The notes below the pieces were generated by a model. The model searched no databases, was not told the origin of the DNA, and saw only the letters and a program-made list of their open reading frames with translations. Positions 33,868-48,000 of a stretch of 64,000 nt of DNA are shown in pieces. This stretch comes from Eurosta solidaginis. Its lineage: Eukaryota > Arthropoda > Insecta > Diptera > Tephritidae. Position 1 is the first letter of the stretch, and each line of letters opens with the position of its first letter. The translations under genes and the position numbers were made by a program. Where the stretch lies: assembly GCF_040869045.1 (NCBI RefSeq), contig NC_090319.1, positions 58,810,779 to 58,874,778 on the forward strand, written 5' to 3'.

Positions 33868-34206
33868 GCCCTCAGCGGGTTCGAAGGTATGCCTGTCGTA
33901 AGAGGCGACTAAAATATCAGATTCAAGGGGTTTGTGTAGCGCAGCCCTTTGAGGTTGCCAGCGCAATACATAGCTTCTCCAAACCCAATTGTCAACCTCA
34001 CCTATCCGTGGCGAATTCTGTTTCATTAACAGCCGAGGCTCTGGCGACCCGAACAGGGCGGGATGGCCTAGAATGCCGCATGTGGTCATAACAAATCGTT
34101 CCCGAGATGGTCGGGCTTGGTACTGGATCTGCATCCGGCAAAGGACCATCAACTCGATAACACTCCCAAGACCTTCGGGGAGTGTCCTTATCGCTACAAC
34201 AACAAC
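33868..34206 (+). mobile_element. (CAA)n-tailed short element, internally shortened copy
   Basis: Begins CAGCGGGTTCGAAGG, lacking part of the head and some of the middle, and ends CTTATCGCTACAACAACAAC. It lies 42 bases from the 3' end of LINE C. Confidence 0.85.
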
Positions 34207-34248
34207 CCCCATTAAACTTATACGACCGACGTATCGCGTAATTTTCTT

Positions 34249-35561
34249 TGTTGTTGTCGTTGTAGCAGTGCTTCGCCCCATCCAATAGGTGTGACCGATC
34301 ACAAATTGTCATCAATGTCCTCTAACGGGAGCGCAAGGACACTTGCTGTTTCAACAGGTGTGGACCATAATGAGAGGGGTGTTAAGAGGCGTTGGTTCCA
34401 CATTACAATTGAAGAGATGGTTGGTGTCATGTGGGGACACATTGCAAGCAGGTCATATATTCTGTATGTCGGAGCTGATTCTGGATAGGTAAGTTTAACT
34501 TGTTACAGTATCCAGATCGAAGTTGAGCTAGAGTGACTCACGTTTCCCTAGGGAGTGTGCGTTCCTCTTCTGCAAGTTTCGGGTATAGTTCTTTGAATAC
34601 AGGATTCACCGGGCAATCCCCGACATAGAGGTCCGACATACATACATACATACGGCTGAGTTCCCAGGTGCCGTAGTTCCTCACATTGCTTACGGAGATG
34701 ACTCCTTAAGCCCCTGGGCGGTTTTGACTCATCAATGAGATGTCTGTTGGGATGCCCAGGTTTCTGGGTATTCAACAGGAACTGTTTGGTTAGCATTTCA
34801 TTTCTCTCCCTGATGGTGAGTATTCTGGCCTCATTATGTAGATGGTGTTCTGAGGACATAAGAAGACAACCCGTGGCGGTTCTGAGGGCAGTATTTTGGC
34901 CGGCCTGTAAGCTTCTTCCAGTGAGTAGTCTTTAGGCTTGGCGACAGCATGCATCGGCTGGCGAATTGCTTTGTAAGTGGTAATGAGCGTTTCTTTATCT
35001 TTTCCTCCAAGTACTGCCCGCAAGAGATTTAAGGATTTTATTACGGCTCTGGAGTTTCGGTACAATTGCGGCTGCATGCTCATCAAAATGTAGATCCTGA
35101 TCGAACCTCACACCCAAGATTTTGGATTGTAAGACAGTCGGCAGCGCAGTGCCATTGAAGTGATGTTCAAAATGGTCGACATTTGGGACGTCCATGTTGT
35201 AAATAAGGTCGCCGATGATTTAGTCGGTGATGTCAGGTTTCGCGAGGTGAAAAAACTGGAGAGATCAGGGAGGTAGCCTTTTATTTTGTTGCAAAGCTCA
35301 TCCATCTGTGGGCCTGGGCCTGCGGCCAATATTGCGTAGTCATCGGCGTAGGAAACGATATTAACTCCTTCTGGTGGCGAAGGTAGCTTTAATATGTAGA
35401 AGTTAAACAAAAGTGGATATAAGATACCACCCTGTGGTACCCCTTGTTTAAGTCTTCTTGGTTTTGATGTTGCGTTTCTAAATTGCACCGATGCCTGCCG
35501 GCCACCCAGATAATTTGCGGTCCACCTTTTAAAAAGACATGGGGAAGGGTAGACCCTTCCA
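34249..35561 (-). mobile_element. LINE C, 5'-truncated copy of the LINE A/B family
   Basis: Only the 3' part is present. It begins inside the RT coding sequence (near FKRWTANYLGGRQASVQFRN) and runs through GVPQGGILYPLLFNFYI and SYADDYAIL to the 3' end and a short GTT/CAA tail at about 34249-34265. Frames are broken at several places and the 5' break is at 35561. CATACATA repeats at 34636-34650 replace part of the C-terminal frame. Confidence 0.85.
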
Positions 35562-36070
35562 GTGCAAGACATGCTCATATTGCTTTATACAATTGTTTTT
35601 GTTATTGATAATATCAGCAATCAATAACCTCACGTAATTAATAAACTGTAGTACTTACATTTCATTCATGCTCCAAATGTTCCAATGAGACACATATTTT
35701 CACTAAAAACGTAATAAAGCAGAAACAATCGCATAACGAATTATAAAAGGTTCTGGTTGTAAACGCATTTTCCGCTGTCTTCGACATTGTTTTTAATTTG
35801 ATTAGTGACTGTGATCGCTAAAATTTGCACGGTCAAGTTAGCTTTTAATACTTAATACATATTAATGTAAAGCTACATTTTTATTTTAAACATATCAACA
35901 TAGTAAGATTTGAAATATTTACGTCTACTTAAGTATTCTACTTAGGTATTATATAATTTACTTTTAATTAGATAGAAGAATACTTCATCTTAAATTGCAT
36001 GTTAATGTTTCTCTTTAACATTTGTAAGTCAACCTAAATTTGTCTGCAAAATTTGATATTCCCCCCAATT
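35562..36070. other. 3' flank of the AKAP17A orthologue
   Basis: AT-rich. On the minus strand it holds the probable 3' UTR, with AATAAA at 35883-35878. Confidence 0.5.
35878..35883 (-). promoter_or_regulatory. candidate polyadenylation signal
   Basis: AATAAA on the minus strand, about 190 bases after the stop codon of the AKAP17A orthologue. Confidence 0.5.
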
Positions 36071-39000
36071 TCAAACCCCATCAACTTCGCGTTCATAAGA
36101 ATTACGCCTCGATGTAGATGAACGATGTGAAAGCCTGCGTACACGTTCTTTACTACAACTACGCTGCTCATGATCCTCATCATTCCTTTTATCAGCCGCA
36201 TGTGTCGCATTGTCTTCGGAGACCACAGCTGTGATGCTACCATTATTGTTACCATTTGACTTTGTATTTTGATCTTGTATATGATTCTCAGAGCTTGTTA
36301 CAATTGCATTCGCCATATCTGTACTGCCTGAATTCGTCGTTGTGCTGTGCGTTGAGTTGGGTTTGCAGTGTCGGAAGTTTTCTTTTATCACACGTTCTTC
36401 TTGTCGCATACGATCCTGTGTGACCTTTTCAATTTTACGTTGCATTTCCTCAGCTGAACGTACTAACTTGTCAGTTTCTAATACAACATGTTGCTTAGAT
36501 GAACGTTCACCGCGACGTGACCACGAACGTTTTGAACGTATACGTGATCGTGATCTGGAGCGTGAGCGTGATGATTCGGAAGTAGAATATGAACGACGTG
36601 TGGATACAAGTTTCTTATTGGTACGTTGACCGTGTCCAGCACTCTTGGAGCGTGAACGTGAGTGTGATTTTCGTGATTTTGAGTCCTCGCGTGTGCGTGA
36701 GTTGCGTTTAGTTTTTGAACGCGAACGTGAGTAGGAGCGTGAACGTGTACGACGCTCCGAACGTGAACGACTGCGCGTACGACGTTGTCTGGAACGGCTA
36801 CGACTTCGACTGCGACTACGGCTGCGTGAACGTGAGCGACTGCGTTTTGAATAGTGACGTTTTCGTGAGCGTGAGCGTGTATATGAACGACTACGTGAAC
36901 GATTTCTGTATAACGAAAATTTAAGAAAAAACAATACCTATTCGTAAAATTAGCTACAAATTTCCTTCTATAATTACCTGGAACGTCCATATGATTCCTT
37001 GCGGTAATCCTCGTCATCGTACTGTTCATCATCATAGCTATTTTTGTGGTTGTTATAATATGAAGAATCGTAACCACCTCTGCCACGACCACGTCCACGG
37101 CCTCTTCCGCGCATACGTGGCGCATAACCACGATAATTCATGGATACAGGAAAAGGTGTTGGATGTCGGTAAAGCGCAGACATACCACCAAACATATTTT
37201 GTACATATGGAAACATAGAAAATTGCTTCATCCATTCACTGGCTGCTTCAGGTGGATAACCTGGAGGCAAAGTACCAGGCGCAGCACCACCCGCAGCCGC
37301 AAATGCTGCTACAGCTTTAAAGGGATTTAATGGATTGAGACCAACAGCTGGTATTGCATTGGTTACATCGGTGGGCGTAGGTGCGACGGTAGCTGATTTC
37401 TGTTTTGACTTTTCTGCATCAGCGTCTGAACTTTCAGAACGGCGAGATCTGCGACTCTTCAAAAGTCCCATCAATGGCGTTTTTGTTTTGATTTCTTCGA
37501 CTTTCTTTTTCTGATCGTCGAGCAGTTTCTCGGTAGCCACTTTATACTTTTCAACTAATCGCTCCCGTTGATCCAGTTTATTTCTATTATTTTCACCATA
37601 TCTGGAGCGTTTGCCTTCATGTTTTAGCTGTAAGGGGAATAAAAATGTAATTTTTGTTAAATATTTTTTGAAGAGAATATTTTTGAGGGGCATCCTACAA
37701 GGGCTGCGCTACCTACCATTAAGTCATTAAGAAAATAAGAGCGAGCTCGGCTGACGACCATGCCCATTTTATAGGTCGGTGGTGCAATATATTGCAACTA
37801 AGGTATCAAATGAAAGGTATACCCGAAAAACTTTCGTCAGACAATTGGCTGAACTAAATTGGTCAGGTTTCTATCTTTCTTTCTTTTTCTTTTCTAAGAA
37901 AAAGGTTGATCAATAGTGAAATTTAGGATATGCCATAAGGGTTCCAACCTTCAAACGAATGATGAAGGTGAAGTAAAATATGCAAGAAAACAAAATCACC
38001 GGAACAGGTTTGGGAATATATAGATAGATACATAATTTATTAAGTATTGCACTGCGACCATTGGCCTACTGTGCACTGATCTCGAATCGATCTATAGTAT
38101 GCCCAGTTTCTGCCTACAATATTCTGTAAGAATAACAGTTAGGATTCTTAGGGCATCTTTCGAGAGGCCTATTATTTCTCTAATGCGAGTTGTGCTATAA
38201 CCTCCTAACAGTAACTTAGATTGTGTCAAACGTTCTTCTCTCTTTTCCCTCTCTTATACTAATAAATGCCCCCTAATTTCCTGTGGGCCAATTGGGAATA
38301 TATAACAAAATGTGCATATTTTGTTTGAGTCTAGTTGAATACTTTGGTTGAATGTACTGTGTATAGAGTTAGTCCTACTATATAGATTAACATTTAAAAA
38401 TAAATATACAGTCTCCGACTAGCTTTCAGCGTGAACAGTTGTTGATTTTTTTTTTCCTGTGCTCTCAATTCGTTTGACCTACACTAGTGCATTAACACAC
38501 ATAGGTAACAGTTACCTCTATTCTCTTGCACATAATTTTTTTTTTTCAAACAACACGTGCTGAGGGTTTCAAGTGCTGGTGTAAATTTTTCATCATGGCC
38601 CGCCGGGCCTCTAACCTGGGGGACAACAGGTTTGCCCTGTTGGCAAATAGTCCCCCCTCTGAAAAAAACGAAAAAAATTTAGCGAATTTCCTTCTCTACC
38701 TGATCCAGTTCAGGCTAGAACAAATCCTAAAGTGGTATCCGCAATAAACGAAAACAAATCACTTACGCATTTCTCATGCTTTGCAGTTGAAAAATCGCTC
38801 CAAATCATAAGCAAAGATATCATCAGCGTATCAGAGCTTAGAGACGGAAGCCTCCTGCTCCTTGTGCAGAATATACAGGTAGCCCAAAAATTCCTAGCAG
38901 CTAAACAATTAGCAGGAATTTGTGAAATAAAGTGTAAGTATCACGAGAACCTAAACTTCGTAAAAGGTACAGTCTATGCTCCTTACCTAAGCCACGTGCC

Positions 39001-42000
39001 AGAAGATGAAATTGTGAAAAACTTGGAGCCCCAAGGGGTGGTCTCCGTGTACAAATTTAAAAAGTTCGACGATAAGTCAAAAGAGAGTGGTGTGGTGTTA
39101 CTAACCTTTGATTTGTATAAATTACCAGAGTCTATCGATGTCTCGTGGCAGGTGGTGTTCTAATGTATGTACATGAAAATTTACAATATAGCATAGTGTG
39201 TAATAAAGCTATTGACAGGAATGTGTGGTGCATTGTCATAAAACTTAAAAAATATGCGTTAAAATGGCAAATTGGTGTACTCTATCACTCACCAAATAGC
39301 AGTGATGCTGACTTCATGACATACTTAAACAATGTCATCAATGAACACCTCAGGGAATCTGACAACATTATAATAGTTGGAGATTTTAACATTAATATGA
39401 ATATATCATCAACATACTCAAACCAGCTTATAAGTTTATTTGCACAAATGGCTATGGTACAAAGAATAAATTTCAACACAAGAATAACTGAGCACTCCTC
39501 TACGAAAATAGACTTACTCTTCAGCAATAATGAGCAAGTTAAAACTGAACATGTAAGTGGATATAAAATTTCCGATCATGAAACAATTCATTTCAAAGTA
39601 CCAACAGCTAAATATTGCAAAATGAGAAAAGTTGCTACTGTTACCAACTGGGAGTACTATAGCGCAGAAAATCTTTTAAATCTGCTGCGAACGTGCGACT
39701 TTAGCTCTGTGTCTCATGTAGGCATAGAACGTAGAACTGAGATCCTGAACAATATTTTAACTGAAGCTATGCAAGCATTGACGTATGAGAAGAGGATCCA
39801 AATACAACTGAGGAATAAGTGGTATGACCGTGAGCTAAAGGAACTGCACAAAAGAAAATTTGAATTCTATAATACTGCTAGAAATACTGGCAACTGGGTG
39901 GATTATAATGGCATAAAAAAAATATATAAAAAAACTGTTATGTATAAAAAGAAGAAATATATGGAAGATAAAGTGCTCGATAGTGCAGGAGACATGAAGC
40001 GGATGTGGAAGTCTTTAAAACATCTTGCTGAGCTCACCGATGACAGAAAGGTCGTTAGCAAAATAGTAATTAACGGTGAATGCCTCGAGAAGGAATACGA
40101 TATAGCCAATGCCCTAAATACATTTTTTGTACAGAGCATAGCTGAAATTAATGATAGCATTGAAATAATTCCAATTGCGGCAGAAACAAGTGTAAATAAT
40201 GCAATTGAAACTTTTCAATTCACCGACGTAGAGTTAGATGATATAATGAACATTACTAAATCTTTTAGAAACAAATATGGTGGAAAAAAGCTTTTGTCGG
40301 AGGGGGTATTTAAAGATGCCATGATTTACATTGCTCACTTCTACAAAGATATAATAAATGAATCAATAAACAGTAGCATTGTTCCAAATTGCTGGAAAGT
40401 ATCAACTATAGTACCTGCGGAAAAAGTCAAAAATACAGTAAGGCCAGAGGAACTGCGCCCAATTAATACGCTACCCGCAGATGAAAAAATTATGGAAACG
40501 GTGGTTAAAAATCAATTAGTGGCATATCTAGATAAATACCAAATTATTATACCTGAACAATCTGGGTTTAGGAAAAGCCATTCTTGCGAAACCGCACTGA
40601 ATATGGTTATTGCGGAATGGAAAGAGGATATAACTGATAAGAAAGTTGTGATCTCAGTCTTTTTAGACTTAAAACGTGCTTTTGAAACTGTGGATAGAGA
40701 GGAACTGCTGAATGTTATGTTTAATAATGGGATAAGAGGAAAATCCTTGGAATGGTTCAGAAGCTATTTGAGTAATAGAAAACAGAAGACGATAATTGGA
40801 AGTGCAGTTTCACCGGTTGCTGATGTACATATTGGGCTACCGCAAGGTTCAGTATTGGCACCGCTATTGTTTACAATATATATTAACGATATTAAAGAAT
40901 GCTTGAAATATTGCAATATTCGACTATTTGCGGATGATGCATTGATAACCATTAGTGAAAGAAGTGCGGGCTTTGCGGTATCGAAAATGCAAGAAGACTT
41001 AGACTCCCTTTACAAATGGCTATGCCATAGAAAGTTGAAAGTGAACGTGGATAAAACCAAAAGTATGATATTTTGCAAAAATCAAAGCATTATGGGTGCC
41101 AATAACCTTAGCAATATTACTCTGAAGATAAGAAATGTTGAAATTCAGCAAGTAGACAAGATCAAATACCTAGGAGTCTGGATCGACAAAAACCTTAGAT
41201 TTGGAGAACACATAAGTTATTTAGAAAACAAAATTGCAAAAAAAATTGGTTTTATGTACAGAACTTGTAAATATATTAGTCAACGACACAAATTATTAGT
41301 GTATCGATCAATTATTGAACCGCACTTTATCTATTGTCCAACAATCCTGCTATTAGCAAATGACACACAAATAAAAAAACTGCAGATACAACAAAACAAG
41401 GCAATGCGATTAATTTTAAAATGTTCGCTTAGAACACCAAAAACTACAATGCTAAATATGTTAAACTGGCTCAGTGTAAAACAGTCGATATATTATTTCA
41501 CATTGAAATTTATACATCATATGAAATTAGGAATAACACCGAATTATCTCAACGGGAGAATACATTTTAATCATGAAATACATAACTATGGAACTAGAAG
41601 CAGCGGAAATATAAGACTGCCTAGAGTAAGAACGGAGTTCGCGAAGAAGACTTTAGAATATATAGGTTATAAAATGTACAATGAATTACCAAATGCGATA
41701 AAAGACTGTGAAAATATTAATAAGTTTAAAGCAAAATTATTTTTATACTGTAAGTCATTAAGCATGTAATGTATACAATTTATTTATATATATATATATA
41801 CTTTTTTTTACCTTGAACTAGGTCTTAAAGACCGTAAATAAATAAATTATTATTATATATTATAAAGTGAAAGTTAGGGAGTACATCCCCAGCCCAATGC
41901 GCTGCAAAACATGCCAGTTATTAGGACATACAGCAAAGTACTGTAAAAACGATCCCTTATGTGTAAATTGCAGTTTACCTCTCCATAGCGACAAGAATTG

Positions 42001-45000
42001 TTCACGCACAAAGTGCGCCAACTGTGAAGAGGAGCACCCCTCCAATTCAAACAAGTGTTCCAAATTTATACAACAGAAAGAAATTCTGAAAATAAAAATT
42101 CGACAAAAATGCACACTAAAGCAGGCAAGGTCACAGTACCTCGCACAATTCCCACAAACTTCATCACCCACTTCTTATGCTGGCGCAACCAAAAATCACC
42201 CTACAAAATTAAATCCACCATCCGCTAACAAAACTAGCACTCCTCCAGTAACCTCCAATCTCAAAGATAAGCCAGGTACTTCTAGCACCCTGTCTAAAGA
42301 AAACAATAGATTCTCCTTTACTGATCTCAAATCCAAAGAAACAGTAGCTCCATCATCATCCGATAGCAACAACACCACAACCACCACCTTCTCCAACACC
42401 CCAGCAACACCAACTTCCCAATATATTAGAAAACCAACAACAGTTAACATCATCTCGAATGAAAGCATAACTTTAACAACCGCACTATCACTGTCCGAAC
42501 GCGACAACACCACCACAACCACCTCCACAGACTCACCTTCAATATCAACAACTGCTAGTTGGGCTCAGTCAGCACCATCTACCTTCTCTCCCATCACAAA
42601 CCTCACTAAACAACTTTTAGAACAAAACGACTATTGCTCAACATACCCGTGATCTTCGGACTCGGATGTTGAGATGTCGAAATAACCCCCTCTTTTTCTT
42701 TTTTAGTTTTAGTTAAAACCTTTGCTCATTTTTACCAAATGCACTTTGGCATACTGCAATGGAATATGAAAGGACTTTTCAATAACTCACACGAATTACA
42801 ACTCTTAATCAAAGAGCACTCACCATCATTCATAGCGCTGCAGGAAACGCACCTACTATGCAACAAAACCGCAAATATCTCGAATTCGTATACACACTAT
42901 TTCCACAATTTACCCCATAACACCTCTGGCAAACAAGGCATCGCGGTCCTTGTCAAAAAAGGCATTCCACACAAATATATCCCTGTTCAATCGCGACTTT
43001 GTTCAATCGCTATTGAAATCGATTTAGGCTTCAGATTTACTATGGTGTGTGTATACATCCCTCCACAGCAAACATTTAATCTGGATGACTTAAGGGGATT
43101 AGTTCCTACTTTCAACACCCACGTCATTATAACAGGTGATTTCAACTCGTGGAGTCCGCTATGGGGTTCAGATGTAGCAAATCAGAGAGGAAGGACACTA
43201 GAGGATTTAATTCTCACAGAGAACCTCGTCGTCCTGAACGACAAAGCGCCAACCCACTTCTCGTCGCACAAAACTCTAACTAACGTAGATGTTACAATGT
43301 GCTCGGCCGAAATTGCCCCAAAATTCACTTCATCAACATTAGAGTTCTTACACGGTAGTGACCACTTCCCTGTAATCACAAAACTCACGGTCGGCAGCTC
43401 AACCTCAGCTCGCCCCAAACCGAAATTCCAAACCGATGAAGCAGACTGGTCCAAATTTCAAACAATAGCTTGCCAAACCATTGTCGAAGCTAAAAAGTCG
43501 AATAACGTCAACAAAGAAGCAGCTACTCTGCACAGAGCCATTCGTACAGCTGCGCACTTTTCAATTCCGCAAACACATTCAAAGCCCCTCAAAAGATTGT
43601 CCCATACTGGTCTAGTACCCTCTCCACACTAAGGGAACATAAAAAGAATATGTGGTGCATTTATCGTAAAGGCCGAACAGAAGCCAACTTGTTGAACTAT
43701 AAAAGAGCCAATGCTCTATTTAAAAGAGAAATGAAAGAAGCCAAGCGCAAAAGCCTCGAAGAGCTTACAGAATCCATAAACCCTTCCTCCAACCCCAGAA
43801 AAGTTTGGACCGACATCAGAATACTTACATGCTCAAATGATTCACACTTCATCAAATTTATAGAAACTAACAGTGGGCCCATTTACGAATCAGATAAGAT
43901 TGCAAACCATTTCTCAACTGTATGGTCAGATTATTCGAAAGACTCGAACTTTCACAAAGATTTCACGGACCAGAAATATGATGTTGTAAACGAAGAATAT
44001 CATATGCCTTATTCATCGATTAATAAACAGATTGAATGTCCTGTAACAACTTTTGAATATGACCTCACAATTGGCACCATGTCTGGTAAAACACCTGGCA
44101 GAGATAGAATATCTTATCCTATGCTCAAAAACCTCCCTATCCAGGTCAAAGAAAGAGTTGTCGACCTCTACAATAGTATAATCGATCAAGGTGTTATCCC
44201 TCAGATGTGGAAACACGCAGTTGTAATACCAATACTCAAAAAAAAGGACTGCGTCACGGAGGTTTCTGGATATAGACCGATCTCTCTCCTTGCCTGTTTA
44301 AGCAAGGTACCAGAACGAATCGTCGCGAAGCGGATCATGTGGTTTCCACTTAGAAATAAGTGCATTAGCTCACACCAGACCGCGTTCAAAGAAAAGCAAG
44401 GAACAATGGACGCACTCCTAGTTTTTGACAACTTTATCTCTAACTCTGTATCAACCAAAAATCATGTTTTCACGCTTAGCCTCGATTTTGAAAAGGCCTA
44501 CGACAGGATTGGAATTCATCTAGTCCTGAGACAACTCGCCAGATGGAAAGTCGGCTCTAAAATATACAACTTCGTTAAAACATTCTTATTGAACAGAACA
44601 TTCTCTGTTAAAGTTAACAATAGTTATTCAAATACGCGTAAGCTATACAACGGCATACCACAGGGCTCGCCCCTATCCGTTGTTTTATTTGTTATAGCAT
44701 TTGATGAAATTAATAGTATATTCACTAAGTACAAAAGGATATCTCACGTTATCTATGCTGATGATGTGCTTTTATTCACAAAATGCAAAGAACACTCTCT
44801 AGTACAGAAAGATTTTAATGACATCCTTGTAGACATTTCCATCTGGTCAAAGTCGTCAGGTGCCTCTCTTGCACATGAAAAATGTAAGATATTCCACATT
44901 TGCAGAAAGCACATCTGCCCACCTATAAGTTTAAGCTTAAATAATGTAAATATTGCCAATAGTTCTAGTCTAAAATTCCTTGGAGTTATTTTTGATAAAA

Positions 45001-48000
45001 AGCTTACGTTTAAGGACCATTGTAAATATCTAAAAGAATGTCTAACAGTACGTCTTAATATTATAAAATATCTTTCGTCCAAGCACTGCTTGGTACACAC
45101 TGCAACACTAATAAATATCACAAAGGCACTAATCTTATCAAAGATAGACTACGGACTAGCCATTTACGGACATTGCTCAAAAAGTAACCTAAAACTAGTT
45201 ACCCCACCGTACCACACAGCAGCTCGAAGAAGCATCCGTGCTTTTCCTAAGTCACCACTAAATTGCGTACTAGCAGAAGCAGGACTTCCATCTATAAGTG
45301 AGCGAGTAAAGCACAGCACGCTAAAACTCATCCCGAAGGTACTGCATGGCAATAACAGTTTGATTTACAATTTATCAACAGCCGAAGCCAAAAGAAAGAG
45401 GCAACTAAGGCAACCCTCCACGATAGCAAAATGCGTGTTGTTGGCCAGAGAGCTGGGCTTAAACTCCACCCCTATAAGGCCTACAAATAACAAACCTCCA
45501 TCATGGCAGTGCTTTAAGGACATCATTTGCACGGACCTAATCCGACATCGGAAAGTGTAACTAGCCCGGTCGTGTACCAACAGCTCTTTAAGGAATTAGC
45601 CTCAGGCTTTGCAAACGATGAATGGCACTTCTTATACACTGACGCCTCGAGATTAAATTCAGTCACTGCGTTTGCGGTTGTCGATGCAAACGAGAATACG
45701 TTAAAGGCAGGACATCTGCTTCCATTTTGCTCAGTATACACAGCTGAAGCCCTAGCGATATATTTAGCTGTGCAATATGCATCTGAAACCAAACAAAAAT
45801 ATATAATATGTTCTGACAGCCTATCCGCAATAAACATGTTAAATAACGCAAACAATAAATCTGATATTGCACTATCGTTTCGATCGATGTTAGCTGACAA
45901 AACAGAAATGATAAAAATTATGTGGGTTCCAGGCCATGTCGGTATCAAAGGCAATGAAGCAGCGGATCAAAGGGCAAAGTTGGCCACAAATGAGCCATTG
46001 ATCTCTTCCGAAGTAATGCTGGCTCCAGACTTCAGACGGCTTATTGCAAATCATCTTGGTGCAACCAAATTGAGTGAATGGCAAAACTTCTATCACCACT
46101 ACAAAAATTACAACATAAGTGAAGAAAACCCAGTTTTTCCACAGAAAGTTTTATGCAGCGACTTAAAAGCGTTTATACGTCTGCGTATCGGCCACACTAT
46201 AGTAACTCACAGCCATATAATTAAAAGAGAAACACAGCCGCAATGTCCGTTTTGTGCTACCCGGTCATTGTCTGTAGTCCATCTTCTAGACGAATGCACA
46301 AGTTTACAGAACGCTCGTGCCGAAGTTTTTGGAAACACCACTCCATCTAACTATTTGCGAAATATGGAACTAAAGAACATACAAACAGTAGCTAAATTCT
46401 TAAAATTGTCAAATTTGAAAAAACTAGTTTAAAAAGACAAATAGATATATGTACACATATGCATATATGCATATGTAACTACCTTTATTGATATAAGATT
46501 TAAGTAAAATACTAAGTAGTCTTAAGGAGAGCCGAAGGTCTGTGTTACTTGTGCTCCTTCTATTGTAATTTGGTGATTTATCACCTCTTTTCTATATAAT
46601 AATAATAATAATAAAAATAAATATACATTTTCAAATAAAAATTTATATGCATTTTACCTTAATGCGATCAAATAGTTGCTCTAATAATCGTATGCTCTCA
46701 AGCTTGCGTTGTGCTATCATCAATTTTCGCTCCTCAATGCGTATCTTTTGTGAGATTTCCACTTGTCCTTTCTCCTGTATCTTTTTCAAATGTTTCTCCT
46801 TGCGTTTCTCTTCGCGTTCACGTTGCTTCTCTAATTCAGCTAATTTTAATTGCTCTTCTTTTTGCCTGTAATTTTTTGTTTGTTGCGCTACTCTTCATTT
46901 TCTTAAGAGTTTTGGGCGTTATTTAACTATATTTTTTTTTTTCAGTTTTACTGACATTTTAGTTGGCTTCCCATAAATCTTAATCTTAATTTTATGATAA
47001 AAGTTATTTTTATGGAAATAAAAGTAAATGTATATGAAGATAACAACAACTGAGAATGCAGATCTCAATTAATGCACTTCATTTACATAAAATATAGCAT
47101 CATTAAAAAATAAAAATCTCGGATATAAGTACTTATAAATGTTAGAATGTGAAAAAAAAGATATAACATGAACTATTGCAAACCTTTCAAGCTCTAGTCT
47201 TTGAAGTTCTTCGTTCTTTTTCCTTTCTTGTTCTCCTTCCTCACTTTGTGCCTTTTGTATTAAGCGTTTGCGCACGCGTTCACGTCGTTGAATTTGTGCA
47301 TCGCTAAGATGTTTTGTCTTGTCGAAATTAACATTCATGTTAATGGCTTGCGTTTTGTCTAGAAATTTGCGAACCAATTTCATACCACGAAACTCGTCCA
47401 TTGCGCGTACGAAGCCCATATACTCGTCGAATTGTACATAACTTAAATAAATATAATTCATTAACTAAAGAGTAATAATGTATACACGTATTGTGGTTCA
47501 ACGGTTTTTAAAACATCACTTGTAATCAGATTAAAAAGTCCCATCCTATTGTCAACCGTACCTACGCAGAATCCTGTTAGAAATATGAATGTAAAACTAA
47601 AATAAAAAATCAAGGTGCGATAACCTCCGAAGAGATTAAAGGCCGAGCTTCCCTTCCAATTTGCGTCATGCTCCTTTTCATTTTTGGTACAAATTGCCAG
47701 AACTAGACGTACATGTTTTATACCGTCACCGAGCAGCATTTGCAAGTCAGATTAGTTTGCACTGAGAAGCTTTTTATGGCAGAAATACACTTGGAGTATT
47801 TGCCAAATCACTGAAGAGGGACGTGCTGCTTTGGAAATCATTGTTTCTAAATTTTTGGTGTTGCTTTGCCCTGTAATTAGACACAGGATCTTCCGTGTGG
47901 TAGGAAAGCACGCTACACGCACACCACGGCAGCCGCCGCGAGGAACTGGGACTCCAAATCCCTCATGGGACATCGTTAACGCCAAACCCGTCGCTTATCA

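Larger units (their letters stand above)
38595..42652 (+). pseudogene. I-like LINE ORF1 (gag-like, CCHC), split by an insertion
   Basis: ORF1 proteins bind element RNA. The ATG at 38595 opens MARRASNLGDNRFALLANSP, then a frameshift near 38670 leads into NENKSLTHFSCFAVEKSLQI and GVVSVYKFKK. The frame reaches LPESIDVSW at about 39147. It resumes 2.7 kb later at 41864 with KVKVREYIPSPMRCKTCQLL, which has zinc knuckles CKTCQLLGHTAKYC, CVNCSLPLHSDKNC and CANCEEEHPSNSNKC, then a Ser/Thr/Pro-rich tail to the stop at 42652. The two halves are one protein interrupted by the CR1-like LINE. Confidence 0.85.
38430..46616 (+). mobile_element. I-like LINE with nested CR1-like LINE
   Basis: The outer element lies antisense in AKAP17A intron 4. 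Its pieces at about 38430-39147 and 41864-46616 sum to about 5.5 kb, the size of I elements. It has ORF1 with CCHC knuckles, ORF2 with endonuclease, RT and RNase H, and a (TAA)n tail at about 46595-46613. The left limit is approximate. Both ORFs carry frameshifts and ORF1 is split by the inner LINE. Confidence 0.85.

Noticed and set aside
36478..37131. His/Val-rich 217-codon frame
   Set aside because: It is a shifted reading of the Arg-Ser and Arg-Gly codons of the AKAP17A exons.
41860..42171. Minus-strand frame with Cys residues
   Set aside because: Shadow of the CCHC knuckles of the I-like ORF1 on the plus strand.
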